Shown here piece by piece: positions 1 to 9,034 of a DNA stretch of 64,000 bases. Numbering within the stretch: position 1 is the first letter of the stretch; every line of letters begins with the position of its first letter. The notes below the pieces were generated by a model. It saw nothing but the letters and a program-made list of their open reading frames with translations, searched no databases and was not told the DNA's origin. This DNA is from an uncultured Dehalococcoidia bacterium (GTDB taxonomy: Bacteria > Chloroflexota > Dehalococcoidia > Lucifugimonadales > CAJWER01). A program made the translations under genes and the position numbers. The stretch is from assembly GCA_958296115.1 (NCBI GenBank), contig OY282442.1, positions 1,274,001-1,338,000 on the forward strand, in the 5' to 3' direction.

Positions 1-2
1 TG

Positions 3-911
3 GTCGTAGCAGTTGAACCCCCCGGCACTGAGAGCCTGGTAGCCCGCATCATCGAGGAGCTGGAAGCCCAGCCCGAGGCGAGGGCGCAGTTGCTGCGCGC
101 GCTCCTAACGGACGAGTTCTTGATGCTGCCCGCCAAGATCGACCAGGCGCTGGAGGACATCGCCAGCCTGAAGGAAGACGTCACCGGTCTCAAGGACGCC
201 CAGGTGGAGACCAACCAGAGGCTTGGCGAAGTGGAAAGCAAGGTTGGCAGCCTGAAAGAGGAGACCAACCGGCGACTTGGCAGCCTCGAAGAAGCTCAGG
301 TGGAGACCAACCAGAGGCTTGGCAGCCTCGAAGACGCTCAGGTGGAGACCAACCAGAGGCTTGGCAGCCTCGAAGACGCTCAGGTGGAGACCAACCGACG
401 GCTTGGCAACCTCGAAGACGCTCAGGTGGAGACCAACCGACGGCTTGATAGGCTGCAAGGCGAGGTCAGTGGCCTGGTCGGCGACCGAATGGAGTCGCAT
501 ATCGCGAGGAACATCTATTCCATCATATCTCAGCCGTTGGGACTGTCTCATGCCAATGTCTATAAGAGAATTACCCAGGACACAACCAGGGACCTTCTCG
601 ACCCGCTGGAAAATGCCTTGGATGAGGGGCTAATAGACAAACGCCAGTACGACCGGATATTGAATACGGACATTGTGTTCACTGCCCGCCGCCGCGGAGG
701 TTCCGTCGAGCGGGTGTGGTGCGCTGTGGAGATATCGAACACAGTGGGCGCTAACGACGTGAGCCGCGCTCAGGAAAGCGCCGACGCGCTCTCCTCAGTC
801 GTCGACAACGAGATCCTCGCCATCGCCGCAGGCCCATACATCACCGACGAGGCACAGTCGTTGACACAGAGCTGCGGCGTCGAATTCGTGCGAACGCCGA
901 GCCTCGATTAG
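3..911 (+). CDS. Coiled-coil protein with C-terminal nuclease-like domain (5' partial)
   Basis: I do not recognise a named family. The frame is open from base 3. The first standard start is TTG at 90, but the codons before it (ending [13 protein letters not shown]) read as coding, so the gene probably enters from outside the window. The centre is a heptad-type coiled coil built from 14-residue repeats ([14 protein letters not shown] and variants). The C-terminal ~130 residues contain [10 protein letters not shown] followed by WCAVEISN, an acidic-strand then E-x-S order reminiscent of PD-(D/E)XK nucleases. That function is inference. It ends 20 bp before leuC on the same strand. Confidence 0.6.
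   Translation, partial: VVAVEPPGTESLVARIIEELEAQPEARAQLLRALLTDEFLMLPAKIDQALEDIASLKEDVTGLKDAQVETNQRLGEVESKVGSLKEETNRRLGSLEEAQVETNQRLGSLEDAQVETNQRLGSLEDAQVETNRRLGNLEDAQVETNRRLDRLQGEVSGLVGDRMESHIARNIYSIISQPLGLSHANVYKRITQDTTRDLLDPLENALDEGLIDKRQYDRILNTDIVFTARRRGGSVERVWCAVEISNTVGANDVSRAQESADALSSVVDNEILAIAAGPYITDEAQSLTQSCGVEFVRTPSLD
285..452 (+). repeat. Four 42-bp in-frame tandem repeats
   Basis: Units start at 285, 327, 369 and 411. Each encodes 14 residues, two heptads of the coiled coil, and they are nearly identical at DNA level. A diverged unit lies upstream at about 190. Near-identity at DNA level suggests recent expansion by slippage or recombination, so copy number may vary between strains. 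Confidence 0.85.
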
Positions 912-931
912 CCAGCAGGAGAGAACTGACG

Positions 932-2335
932 ATGACCGCCAGGACCATGTTCGAGAAGATATGGGACTCCCGCGTCGTCCACGAAGCGCCCGGCGAGCCC
1001 GCCGTGTTGTACGTGGACCTCCACCTCGTCCACGAGGTCACGTCCCCGCAGGCGTTCGACGGCCTGCGGCTGGCCGGGCGTCGGGTGCGGCGCACAGACC
1101 TCACCATCGCCACTGCCGACCACAACACCCCGACGTGGGACCGCTCGCTCCCCATCACCGACGAGATAGCCAGAAAACAGCTGGACGCGCTCTCCGCGAA
1201 CTGCGCCGAGTTCGGCATCGAGCTGTACGACATCAACAGCCCCGGCCAGGGAATCGTCCACGTCATCGCGCCTGAACAGGGGTTCACCCAGCCCGGCATG
1301 ACCATCGTGTGCGGCGACAGCCACACCTCGACCCACGGCGCGTTCGGGGCATTCGCGCTTGGAATCGGCACGTCCGAGGTCGAGCACGTGCTGGCTACCC
1401 AGACCCTCCGACAGAGCAAGCCCATGACGATGCAGATCGACGTCGACGGCCCGTTGCCCTACGGCGTCACCGCAAAGGACCTCATCCTCGCCGTCATCGG
1501 GCGCATCGGGGTCGCGGGAGCCGCCGGCCACGTCATCGAATACACCGGCGAGGCGGTCCGCTCCCTCTCGATAGAAGGCCGCATGACAGTCTGCAACATG
1601 TCCATAGAGGGCGGCGGTCGCGCGGGCATGGTCGCCCCGGACGACACCACGTTCGAGTACATCCGCGGCAAGCCGAGAGCGCCCCAAGGCGAGGCGTTCG
1701 AGGCCGCCGTCGAGCGTTGGCGCAAACTCGCCACGGACCCCGGCGCGGAGTTCCACAAGACAGTCGAGATGCCGGCCAGCGAGCTCGCCCCCATGGTATC
1801 GTGGGGCGCCAACCCCGGCATGGTCGCGCCAGTAACAGGCCGCGTGCCCGACCCGACCTCGTTCGACGACACCGGCGACCGCGAATCCGCCGAGCGCGCC
1901 CTCGAATACATGGACCTGGAACCCCACACCCCCATACAGAACATCCACATAGACCGCGTATTCCTAGGCTCATGCACCAACGCCAGGATAGAGGACCTGA
2001 GGGCAGCCGCCGCGGTCGCCTCGGGACGAAGCGTCAGCGACGGCGTGTACGCGATGGTCGTGCCCGGCTCGACCGCCGTCAAGCGGCAGGCCGAAGCCGA
2101 AGGACTGGACGGCATATTCAAGGACGCCGGGTTCGACTGGCGCGAAGCGGGCTGCTCCATGTGCCTCGGCATGAACCCCGACATCCTCCAGCCCGGCGAG
2201 CGCTGCGCCTCCACCTCCAACCGCAACTTCGAGGGGCGCCAGGGCAAGGGCGGGCGCACACACCTCGTAAGCCCCCAAATGGCCGCAGCCGCAGCCATCA
2301 CAGGCCACTTCGTGGACATCCGGGAGTGGCAGTAA
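932..2335 (+). CDS. leuC: 3-isopropylmalate dehydratase large subunit
   Basis: This is the large subunit of isopropylmalate isomerase, which interconverts 2- and 3-isopropylmalate in leucine synthesis using a [4Fe-4S] cluster. The 467-residue length is normal. Aconitase-superfamily signatures are visible: [13 protein letters not shown] in the N-terminal third, [11 protein letters not shown] carrying the first cluster cysteine, and [10 protein letters not shown] carrying the other two. The ATG start has an AGGAGA ribosome site 8 bases upstream. leuD follows 118 bp downstream on the same strand. A homoaconitase-like role is possible but less likely with leuD adjacent. Confidence 0.95.
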   Translation: MTARTMFEKIWDSRVVHEAPGEPAVLYVDLHLVHEVTSPQAFDGLRLAGRRVRRTDLTIATADHNTPTWDRSLPITDEIARKQLDALSANCAEFGIELYDINSPGQGIVHVIAPEQGFTQPGMTIVCGDSHTSTHGAFGAFALGIGTSEVEHVLATQTLRQSKPMTMQIDVDGPLPYGVTAKDLILAVIGRIGVAGAAGHVIEYTGEAVRSLSIEGRMTVCNMSIEGGGRAGMVAPDDTTFEYIRGKPRAPQGEAFEAAVERWRKLATDPGAEFHKTVEMPASELAPMVSWGANPGMVAPVTGRVPDPTSFDDTGDRESAERALEYMDLEPHTPIQNIHIDRVFLGSCTNARIEDLRAAAAVASGRSVSDGVYAMVVPGSTAVKRQAEAEGLDGIFKDAGFDWREAGCSMCLGMNPDILQPGERCASTSNRNFEGRQGKGGRTHLVSPQMAAAAAITGHFVDIREWQ

Positions 2336-2453
2336 TCAACCATCACAGAGGACATCCCTCTGCTGCTTCCGGAGATGCGGAGGATTATTCAGACGATACA
2401 AGATGAAGAAGTGTGAAAGCATCTCACATCCCAGACCCCAAGGGAGAATATGA

Positions 2454-3062
2454 ATGCAGCCCTTCCTAACCCATACCGGCATCGTCGCGCCCCTCGATAG
2501 GGTCAACGTCGATACCGACCAGATAATCCCCAAGCAGTTCCTGAAGCGCATCGAGCGCACAGGCTTCGGCCAGTTCCTCTTCTTCGACTGGCGCTTCCTG
2601 GAAGACGGCTCCCCAAACCCCAACTTCGTGCTGAACGAGCCCGGATACTCAGGCGCGTCCATCCTCGTGGCGGGGCGGAACTTCGGATCCGGGTCGTCCA
2701 GGGAGCACGCGCCTTGGGCCCTGCTGGACTACGGCTTCAGGTGCGTCATCGCCCCCAGCTTCGCCGACATCTTCTACAACAACTGCTTCCAGAACGGCAT
2801 CCTCCCCGTCACACTCCCGGAGGACGCTGTAGCCCGGCTCCTCGCCGACGCCCAGCGGCGCCCCGGCTGCCAGCTCACCGTTGACCTCGACGCCCGGCGC
2901 GTCCTGGACGACGCCGGGGTAGTCGCCGATGGCTTCGAGATAGACCCGTTCCGCCGATACTCCCTGATGAACGGACTCGACGACATCGGCCTGACACTCC
3001 AGCGCGAGGACGATATAGCCGCCTACGAGGCGAGGAGAGACCCTGCCCTCCCTCACACGTAG
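2454..3062 (+). CDS. leuD: 3-isopropylmalate dehydratase small subunit
   Basis: This is the swivel-domain partner of LeuC. The 202-residue length is standard. It opens with the usual [20 protein letters not shown] and contains [17 protein letters not shown], the hallmark substrate-binding loop of LeuD. The 118-bp gap to leuC shows no gene. The next feature downstream is a separate tRNA unit with its own promoter. Confidence 0.95.
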   Translation: MQPFLTHTGIVAPLDRVNVDTDQIIPKQFLKRIERTGFGQFLFFDWRFLEDGSPNPNFVLNEPGYSGASILVAGRNFGSGSSREHAPWALLDYGFRCVIAPSFADIFYNNCFQNGILPVTLPEDAVARLLADAQRRPGCQLTVDLDARRVLDDAGVVADGFEIDPFRRYSLMNGLDDIGLTLQREDDIAAYEARRDPALPHT

Positions 3063-3091
3063 CGCTGGGTTGCCCTGGCAGGGACACGATC

Positions 3092-3121
3092 TTGACGCTA
3101 TCGGCGGGCGGAGCCTACAAT
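3092..3121 (+). promoter_or_regulatory. Sigma-70-type promoter for tRNA-Lys
   Basis: TTGACG (3092-3097) and TACAAT (3116-3121) are separated by 18 bases, placing the start about 20 bases before the mature tRNA. Confidence 0.7.
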
Positions 3122-3147
3122 GGCATAGTCGCCAGCCCCTCCCCAAT

Positions 3148-3224
<77 letters not shown>

Positions 3225-3265
3225 CGTTGCGCCGCCTACAACCACTAGCCACTGGCTGCCGCCAC

Positions 3266-3274
3266 TGCTATAAT
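3266..3274 (+). promoter_or_regulatory. Extended -10 promoter of the rpsF operon
   Basis: TGC followed directly by TATAAT (3269-3274) is a consensus extended -10. No good -35 box is visible at the expected distance, which extended -10 promoters tolerate. The predicted leader is about 35 nt. Confidence 0.6.
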
Positions 3275-3315
3275 GCCCTTGCCATATTCTTGTGGGAGAC
3301 TCTTGAGGAGCGGAC

Positions 3316-3720
3316 TTGGCAACAGAGCGAATACGCGAATACGAGGCGGTGATGATCCTCAGCCCCGAGGCGACCGAGGACGAGATCGTCGCGACGATAG
3401 AGCGGGTGGACGGACTGATAACCGGCCGAGGCGGCGGCGTGGACGAGCGCGAGCGCTGGGGACTCAAGCGGCTCGCATACCCTATCGCAGGCTTCAGCGA
3501 CGGCAACTACGTCCTCACGAAGTTCTCCCTGGACGCCAGCGGCGTGGCCGAGCTCAACCGGTCGATGGCGGCGTCGGAGGACATCATGAGGTTCTTGGTA
3601 ACCCGGCTCGCCCCCGCCAAGACCCCCGACGAAGCTGACGACTCCGAGGACGCCGACGATGCCGATGGCGCCGAAGGCCCTGACGGAGAAGGCGAGGTAA
3701 CCAGCAATGACAATAAATAA
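3316..3720 (+). CDS. rpsF: 30S ribosomal protein S6
   Basis: S6 binds 16S rRNA together with S18 in the small subunit platform. The N-terminal 95 residues carry the S6 fold, including REYEAVMILSPEA and ERWGLKRLAYPI. The protein has 134 residues because of a strongly acidic Asp/Glu-rich tail. The start is TTG at 3316 with GAGGAG at 3305-3310. It overlaps ssb by 14 bases and leads the usual rpsF-ssb-rpsR operon. Confidence 0.95.
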   Translation: MATERIREYEAVMILSPEATEDEIVATIERVDGLITGRGGGVDERERWGLKRLAYPIAGFSDGNYVLTKFSLDASGVAELNRSMAASEDIMRFLVTRLAPAKTPDEADDSEDADDADGAEGPDGEGEVTSNDNK

Positions 3721-4120
3721 GATGATAGTTATCGGCAACGTGGGCAGTGACCCCGAGATGCGGTACACGCCCAACGGCAATGCCGTCACCACGTTCAGCG
3801 TCGCCGCCAGTAGGCGGTGGAACTCCGCCGAGGGCGAGCAGCGCGAGGAGACCGAGTGGTTTCGAGTCAACGCCTGGAGACGCTTGGCGGAGACGTGCAA
3901 CCAGTACGTCACCAAGGGCATGAAGGTATATGTGGAAGGCCGGCTGAAGAGCAGCCCCTACATTACCAGAGACGGCGAGGCCCGCGCCGGCAATGAGATC
4001 CACGCTTTTGAAGTGCAGTTCTTGAACAGGCCAGGCCAGCAGGGCGCGCCGGGCGGACCAGGCCAGCCAGAAGGCCAGGGCCCCGGACAGCAAGACGACC
4101 TCGAAGACCTGCCCTGGTAA
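3707..4120 (+). CDS. ssb: Single-stranded DNA-binding protein
   Basis: SSB coats single-stranded DNA in replication and repair. The OB-fold begins INKMIVIGNVGSDPEMRYTP and includes the F-x-V-x-A-W-R segment (EWFRVNAWRR). A Gly/Pro/Gln-rich linker leads to the acidic C-terminal tip ending DLEDLPW, which has the E-D-L-P-W character of partner-binding SSB tails. The 137-residue length is typical of short SSBs. The start lies inside rpsF, indicating translational coupling. Confidence 0.95.
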   Translation: MTINKMIVIGNVGSDPEMRYTPNGNAVTTFSVAASRRWNSAEGEQREETEWFRVNAWRRLAETCNQYVTKGMKVYVEGRLKSSPYITRDGEARAGNEIHAFEVQFLNRPGQQGAPGGPGQPEGQGPGQQDDLEDLPW

Positions 4121-4146
4121 CACATAGAAGCGCGAGGACAAGAACA

Positions 4147-4551
4147 TTGACATCACCGACATCATCCACCAGGGCGGCGCCGACCGGACGCCCTCCTGCA
4201 TCCGGACAGCGACCCCCCGGACCGGGCGGCGGCCCGCGGCAGTACGGCCAGGGAGCGCAGAGAGGCGGGCCCCGCAGGGGACGCGGCCGCTACTACTCCC
4301 GGCGCAAGGTGTGCGGCTTCTGCGCCAACAAGATCGCCCATGTCGATTACAAGGATGTCGATATGCTGGTGCGCTACATCTCCGACCAGACCAAGATCGA
4401 GTCGAGGCGCAAGTCCGGGGTCTGCTCCAAGCACCAGCGCGAGCTCGCGCGCGCCATCAAGCGGGCTAGGCACCTGGCAATGGTCCCCATGAGCCGCACT
4501 CACCTCACCGCCCCCATGGCCGTCCTCTACCGCACCAGGAGGCCGCGCTAG
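4147..4551 (+). CDS. rpsR: 30S ribosomal protein S18
   Basis: The S18 core is clear in the C-terminal ~85 residues (RKVCGFCANK, then DYKDVDML, then RRKSGVCSKHQRELARAIKRAR). An unusual N-terminal extension of about 45 residues rich in Pro, Gly and Arg precedes it. The start is TTG at 4147 with a modest GAGG upstream. A later start would remove most of the extension, so the true N-terminus is uncertain. It is the last gene of the operon. Confidence 0.92.
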   Translation: MTSPTSSTRAAPTGRPPASGQRPPGPGGGPRQYGQGAQRGGPRRGRGRYYSRRKVCGFCANKIAHVDYKDVDMLVRYISDQTKIESRRKSGVCSKHQRELARAIKRARHLAMVPMSRTHLTAPMAVLYRTRRPR

Positions 4552-4595
4552 AGCCTCCATCCATTTAATTATGACGGATAGGCAGTCCCGTCTTA

Positions 4596-4656
4596 TCCCC
4601 TCTCCCTTGACGGGAGAGGGTTAGGGTGAGGGTGATTCAGGATGCCAAAACCACAT
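4596..4656 (+). repeat. REP-type palindrome with GATTCAGGATGCC tail
   Basis: The hairpin CCTCTCCC-ttgac-GGGAGAGG is followed by TTAGGGTGAGGGTGATTCAGGATGCC. The same unit recurs at several places in this window in either orientation. No T-tract follows it, so I do not call it a terminator. Confidence 0.75.
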
Positions 4657-4714
4657 TGAAGCAGTACTAGAGCCCGTCCCAAAATCCTGATTCCGACAAG
4701 TGGAGACCCCTTTG

Positions 4715-5074
4715 GTGGCTCCTGGACCCGTCCGGTTCTACTGGTGGAAGAGGTGAAGCGCGTGCCGTAAGGCGAGAGCGTCGCTCTCGCAAGCCGGCGT
4801 GGAGTTCTTGGAGCGTGACTTCTTCCAAGACCCCTTCTCAGAGTCAGAGTTGCGCGCCCTCATAGGGACCCGCCCGCCCGCCAACCTCTTCTCATGGCGG
4901 AGCCCGTCGTTCCGAAAGATGGGCATCGCCCGCGCCTCTCTCGACGACGAGCGGATGATAGCCCTTATGCTGGAAGAGCCCCGCCTGATCCGACGCCCCA
5001 TCCTGGCCGTCGGCGATACCCTGGTCGTAGGCGCGGACCCGAAGGCGATCGAACAGGCCCTCTCGCCCCCATGA
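4715..5074 (+). CDS. Spx/ArsC-family thiol reductase, candidate selenoprotein (in-frame TGA at 4754-4756)
   Basis: Read through one TGA, this frame gives a complete 119-residue Spx/ArsC-type protein. The N-terminus is VRFYWWKR-[TGA]-SACRKARASL, aligning with Spx SPSCTSCRKARAWL so that TGA falls exactly on the first cysteine of the CxxC redox motif. The rest fits the family: GVEFLERDFFQDPFSESEL, LFSWRSPSFRKMG and LIRRPILAVGDTLVVG. GTG at 4715 has GGAG 9 bases upstream. TGA is followed by a perfect hairpin with a GUC loop at 4772-4790. If TGA is a true stop, only a fragment from GTG 4799 (91 residues, no active site) would be made. No selenocysteine machinery lies in the window, so readthrough is inference. 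Confidence 0.65.
4772..4790 (+). promoter_or_regulatory. SECIS-like hairpin downstream of in-frame TGA
   Basis: GCGAGAGC-GTC-GCTCTCGC forms a perfect 8-bp stem with loop GUC. It begins 15 nt after the TGA and its loop 23 nt after it. Bacterial SECIS elements are hairpins just 3' of UGA with G-U in the apical loop, so position and loop fit. Sequence alone cannot prove function. Confidence 0.5.
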
Positions 5075-5114
5075 GAACGGCGCAACGCCTGTCTCACCCA
5101 GTGACCGCGAGATC

Positions 5115-8100
5115 TCAGGCCGTGTCGGCTCGCGCTAGGGCCGCGAGACCCACCCGGGACGACCTCGCTATCAGCGCCGCTACGGCTGCCAGCAACACGA
5201 CGCCCAGCGCGGCGTAGGTCGCAAGCAGCAGCCCCCAGTCCGTGGCCAGGACGAACGGCGGCGCGGCGCTCTGTCCGGTCTCGGTGAACGAGACCGACGC
5301 GACCATCAGGCGGCTCATGTGGAGACCCACGGCGGCTCCGAGACTCATACCTATCGCCGCTATCGCCAGGTGCTCGAAGCTCAGCAGGCCAATTAGCTGT
5401 CCCCGCGACAGGCCCGCGGCTTGGAGAGACCCTATCTCAGACCGGGTCTTCCTCGCGAAGGCCAGCAGGTAGGTAACGTAGCCCAGGCCAGCCGTCAGCA
5501 CGGCCATCGCCAGAACCAGCGTCACCATAGACTTCCAGCCAGAGCTGGTCAGGGGATCGAGTCTTGCCGATTCCAGCAGCGAGCTGAGGTGATGCACCTC
5601 CCCCCAGTACCGGAAATCCGTATCGACCGCCGCCTTGACGGCGTCGCGCGCGCCCGGAGACTCCGCTATGAAGAGCTCGTTGGGCGCCGTCTTGGGCGTG
5701 TGGCTCATGATGTTGAGATGCCCCAGCAGGTTGTCGAGGTCGGCCAGTATGAAGCGGCCCCCGACGGGGTCCATGGTTGGAAAATAATCGACGACGCCGC
5801 GTATCACCATCGGGATGTACCTGCTCTCGACGCCTGCGACGATTATCTCGCCCTCCCGCGTGAATGTCTCCCTGGCGAAATCGGAGCTCACTACGACCGG
5901 GACCGGCCCCCCCGTCGGGCTCTGGTAGAACCCCCGCATCCCGAAGTGGTTCTCCTTGCCGAAGGTGAAGACTCCAGCGCGGCGGCCCGTGTGAAAGTCG
6001 CGCTCCGTTGTCGTGATGCGCTCCGGCGACAGGGAGGCCGTCACGATGGGAAACCACCTGCGCTGCCCCTCGAAGTCCTCCAACACCTCTACCTGCCTCG
6101 TCGCGTCCGACCGGGCATGGATGTTGTCCAGCAGAAGCTGCCCCGGCGTATGGGATGTGCCCACCCCGGGCTCGGATATCTGGATCGATACTAGGTGCAG
6201 CGGCCGACGCAGGTAGCTGGGCACCTCCGACGATAGCAGCGTCCAGCCATCGCTGCCCGGAGTGCCGAGGGGAACCGCCGTCACGGAGCCCCCAGGGTCT
6301 TCGAGCGCCGCCCACACGGTCATGCCGGGAATGTAGTCGCGCGGTTTCGCCCACAGTCCGATGATGTTGGCGAAATTGGGAATCTCGGCCCTCTCGACCT
6401 GTGAGTGAGACCGCAGCGCGGTCATCACCGCGCTGAAATCGACGTCCGAGAAGTCCTCCCTGTACCAGGAGACGTTCAGGAACTCCCGGGACTCGATCGC
6501 CAGCATCTGGGCCGACACCGCCGCCGCGCTCCCGTCCGCCCTCAGGGCCACGGTGGCGTTGAGCGCTCCGGGAATGTCTTTGTATCTGGCCTTCATCGCC
6601 TCCGCGCCTCCCGCCGCCCGAGCCGGGATATCCGTAACGCGGATGTCCGCAGCGACCCGATACCTTATCCGGTCCTCCTGGTTCCGCTCGAGCGTGCCGC
6701 CCACCGTCGTAGATAGCGCCGCCACCCCGGTCGCAAGCGCTATCAGGAGCACCAACCCCGTGTACTGGAACGGGTTGCGAGCCATCTGCCGCAAGCCCAT
6801 CGAGAGCCATACCGGCGCAAAACGCATGAACACCCCCAGCAGGATAGCGGCCACCTGGACCGGCGCGAGGGCGATCAGCCCGATTGATGGAATATACAGC
6901 AGCCCGCCCGGATCGAGAGGCTCCGAGAGCGTGAACGCATACACCAGACCCGCCTGGGCCAGCAGGCCCGCCACAAGGTATCTCAGCATCCTGGCGTGGG
7001 TCGTCGCCCAATACATGAACCCGATGCCCAAGACCAGCGCAAGCGTAGCCCCCCACCCCGGGCGCTCCCCGGCAAGCCCCGTCGTGAGGACGACCGCCGC
7101 CGCGCTCGACACGGCCAGCGCCGCGCCGATGTGGACGATTGCCCGGGACTCTCCGCTCAGGAAGCGAACCACGAGCGGAAACAACCTCATGAATACCAAG
7201 GCGGCGGCCAGCAGGAAGAGCGCCGGCGCGAGCATCAGGGTCTCGTTGACCCCGAACTCGTTGAACAGCCCGCCCGAAACCAGGTGGCCCCGCGCTCTCA
7301 GCTCCCAGAATACCACCCCTCCGATGGCTACCAGGGCCACGTCCACGTAGTGCCTCTGGAAGAACGGCGCATCGGGAGGACGCCCCGCCTGGAGCTTGTA
7401 CGCCAGCAACCCGCCTCGTGACCCGAGCGCGCCCGGCAGCGCCACCACGGCCAGCGCGACCGCGCCCGCCGCCAAGGCCGACAGAAGCGCGGATACGCTG
7501 AGCTCGGCCGGCAGCATCTCCCCCCCGGTCACGCCCCGCAGGTAGGGCAGAAGGCCCGACAGCGCCACGATAGCCATTGCCCCGAACGGCGCGGCTGCCA
7601 CCGCGGCGGCCGTCATGACAAGCGCCTCCCAGACATTCAGGCGAGCCAGATTGAAGACCCCCAGTCCCCTTGTCCTCATCACTGCCGTATCCCCAGACCG
7701 GCTCTGCGCCAAGTACGATGAGATCATCGCCAGGTAGAAGAGAACGGTTACAACCATGATGGTCAGCAGAAGCAGCAACGGGACTCTGGAGAAGAACACC
7801 TTGCGCTCGAACTCGCTGAGAGTCCTGTTCAGCGCGGCTGCCACCTCCGAGCCCGTAGCCAGACGCGAAAACTCCTTCTCGAAAGCGTCCATCCTCCTCT
7901 GCGTCTCCCCAAGGCTCCACGTCTTCAGCATCCCCTTGTCCACCAGGATGATCCATATCGAGTTGACCAAAGTGGTGGGGTACGCTGGACCCAGGCCGTC
8001 CACCATCGCGTCCTGCGTAACGAAGAGCGGCGCGGGGGGAGCGCTGCCCCCCTCCAGGTCGTCGCTGCCCGGAGCGGGGGCGCTGAACGGCGCGGGGTCG

Positions 8101-8768
8101 AGGAACAGGCTCGGATGAGGGTCCCAGTAGTCCTCGTCCGGATCCGTGGGTGTAACTATGCCCACTATCTGCGCGGTCACCCTGGCCGGGTGGCCCGGCT
8201 CTGACGACGTTACCACCTCGTCACCGACTCGCAGGTCGAACAGTTCGGCAGTCGTAACGCTGACGATAGCCTCCAGCCTCGGCGTATCCGGGCCGCCCTC
8301 CACTTCGCCCGCGGCCATGCGCCCGCTCCGGAACGTCACGTGCTTCTCGATGTCCGACAGAGTCCTGTAGAAGGCGTTGAACGTGCCGGGCGTCACGTTG
8401 CCGAAGAACCACCCTGGGACCCTCGGCAGTTCAGCGTTGTAGGTGTCGGACAGCAGATAACGCTGCCGCCCGTCGTATATAGGATCGATTCGCCCGCGAA
8501 TAGCGTCGTCCAGCGCCTGGTCGGTCTCGCGCAGCCTCTCGTGGGTGAGATGGATGTTGAACGCAAAGGCGTTGATGTTGGAGCGGGGCCTGACCAGTGT
8601 GTCCAAGAGAAGATTGAGGCCGAGCCGCTCCAGCGCCGATACGTACATCGGAGCCGTCGCTGCGAGCGTAGCCGCCGCGAAGATACCCAGGAACACGCCG
8701 GCCAAGAGACGACGGTCCGCGCGCAGACGGCTGACCACCAGCGAAGTGAACGTTATGGATTGCCCCAT
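5115..8768 (-). CDS. Large FtsX/MacB-type ABC transporter permease
   Basis: This 1217-residue membrane protein opens with SLVVSRLRADRRLLAGVFLG, an N-terminal membrane anchor, followed by a ~290-residue extracytoplasmic region. A cluster of hydrophobic helices follows (LLLLLTIMVVTVLFYLAMI onward), then a second extracytoplasmic region, then C-terminal helices including VTYLLAFARKTRSEIGSLQA, which carries the FtsX-type REIGSLxAxG signature. Two FtsX units appear fused. No ATPase gene is adjacent, so the partner must lie elsewhere. Substrate is unknown; lipid or lipoprotein export is typical for the family. Confidence 0.8.
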   Translation of the reverse strand: MGQSITFTSLVVSRLRADRRLLAGVFLGIFAAATLAATAPMYVSALERLGLNLLLDTLVRPRSNINAFAFNIHLTHERLRETDQALDDAIRGRIDPIYDGRQRYLLSDTYNAELPRVPGWFFGNVTPGTFNAFYRTLSDIEKHVTFRSGRMAAGEVEGGPDTPRLEAIVSVTTAELFDLRVGDEVVTSSEPGHPARVTAQIVGIVTPTDPDEDYWDPHPSLFLDPAPFSAPAPGSDDLEGGSAPPAPLFVTQDAMVDGLGPAYPTTLVNSIWIILVDKGMLKTWSLGETQRRMDAFEKEFSRLATGSEVAAALNRTLSEFERKVFFSRVPLLLLLTIMVVTVLFYLAMISSYLAQSRSGDTAVMRTRGLGVFNLARLNVWEALVMTAAAVAAAPFGAMAIVALSGLLPYLRGVTGGEMLPAELSVSALLSALAAGAVALAVVALPGALGSRGGLLAYKLQAGRPPDAPFFQRHYVDVALVAIGGVVFWELRARGHLVSGGLFNEFGVNETLMLAPALFLLAAALVFMRLFPLVVRFLSGESRAIVHIGAALAVSSAAAVVLTTGLAGERPGWGATLALVLGIGFMYWATTHARMLRYLVAGLLAQAGLVYAFTLSEPLDPGGLLYIPSIGLIALAPVQVAAILLGVFMRFAPVWLSMGLRQMARNPFQYTGLVLLIALATGVAALSTTVGGTLERNQEDRIRYRVAADIRVTDIPARAAGGAEAMKARYKDIPGALNATVALRADGSAAAVSAQMLAIESREFLNVSWYREDFSDVDFSAVMTALRSHSQVERAEIPNFANIIGLWAKPRDYIPGMTVWAALEDPGGSVTAVPLGTPGSDGWTLLSSEVPSYLRRPLHLVSIQISEPGVGTSHTPGQLLLDNIHARSDATRQVEVLEDFEGQRRWFPIVTASLSPERITTTERDFHTGRRAGVFTFGKENHFGMRGFYQSPTGGPVPVVVSSDFARETFTREGEIIVAGVESRYIPMVIRGVVDYFPTMDPVGGRFILADLDNLLGHLNIMSHTPKTAPNELFIAESPGARDAVKAAVDTDFRYWGEVHHLSSLLESARLDPLTSSGWKSMVTLVLAMAVLTAGLGYVTYLLAFARKTRSEIGSLQAAGLSRGQLIGLLSFEHLAIAAIGMSLGAAVGLHMSRLMVASVSFTETGQSAAPPFVLATDWGLLLATYAALGVVLLAAVAALIARSSRVGLAALARADTA

Positions 8769-8819
8769 GACCTGAAACCCCGTGAGCTATGGATTGATGT
8801 TATATAGCGCCCGGCGTAA

Positions 8820-8924
8820 GGGCAAGCCCGCACGAGCATTCCACCACCAGTCAAGGGCAAGCCCGTGCAAGCATTCCACCACCAGTCGAGGGCAAGCCCG
8901 CGCGAGCATTCCACCACCAGTCGG
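8820..8924. repeat. Three 35-bp tandem repeats
   Basis: Units start at 8820, 8855 and 8890, each beginning GGGCAAGCCCG and ending CCACCACCAGTC plus two variable bases. They are contiguous without spacers, so this is not a CRISPR array. They lie just upstream of the FtsX permease start. Confidence 0.85.
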
Positions 8925-8985
8925 CGCAGCCCCTCTCAGTTCAGTACGTATCACCTGAATCCCGATTCATCCCTCCCCGTCCTGT

Positions 8986-9025
8986 CCCCTCTCCCTCAAT
9001 GGGAGAGGGCTAGGGTGAGGGTGAC
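8986..9025 (+). repeat. REP-type palindrome
   Basis: CCCTCTCCC-tcaat-GGGAGAGGG followed by CTAGGGTGAGGGTGA is the same unit as at 4596 and sits directly at the left border of element copy 1. Confidence 0.75.
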
Positions 9026-9034
9026 AATCTCCCG

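Noticed and set aside
4599-4619. Rho-independent terminator after rpsR
   Set aside because: The hairpin belongs to a dispersed REP-type family found elsewhere inside a coding gene, and it lacks a T-tract.
5437-7956. 839-codon minus-strand frame
   Set aside because: Out-of-frame shadow of the FtsX-type permease gene at 5115-8768, composed of Gly/Arg-rich low-complexity text.
8820-8924. CRISPR array
   Set aside because: Units are contiguous with no spacers and no leader; three tandem repeats only.
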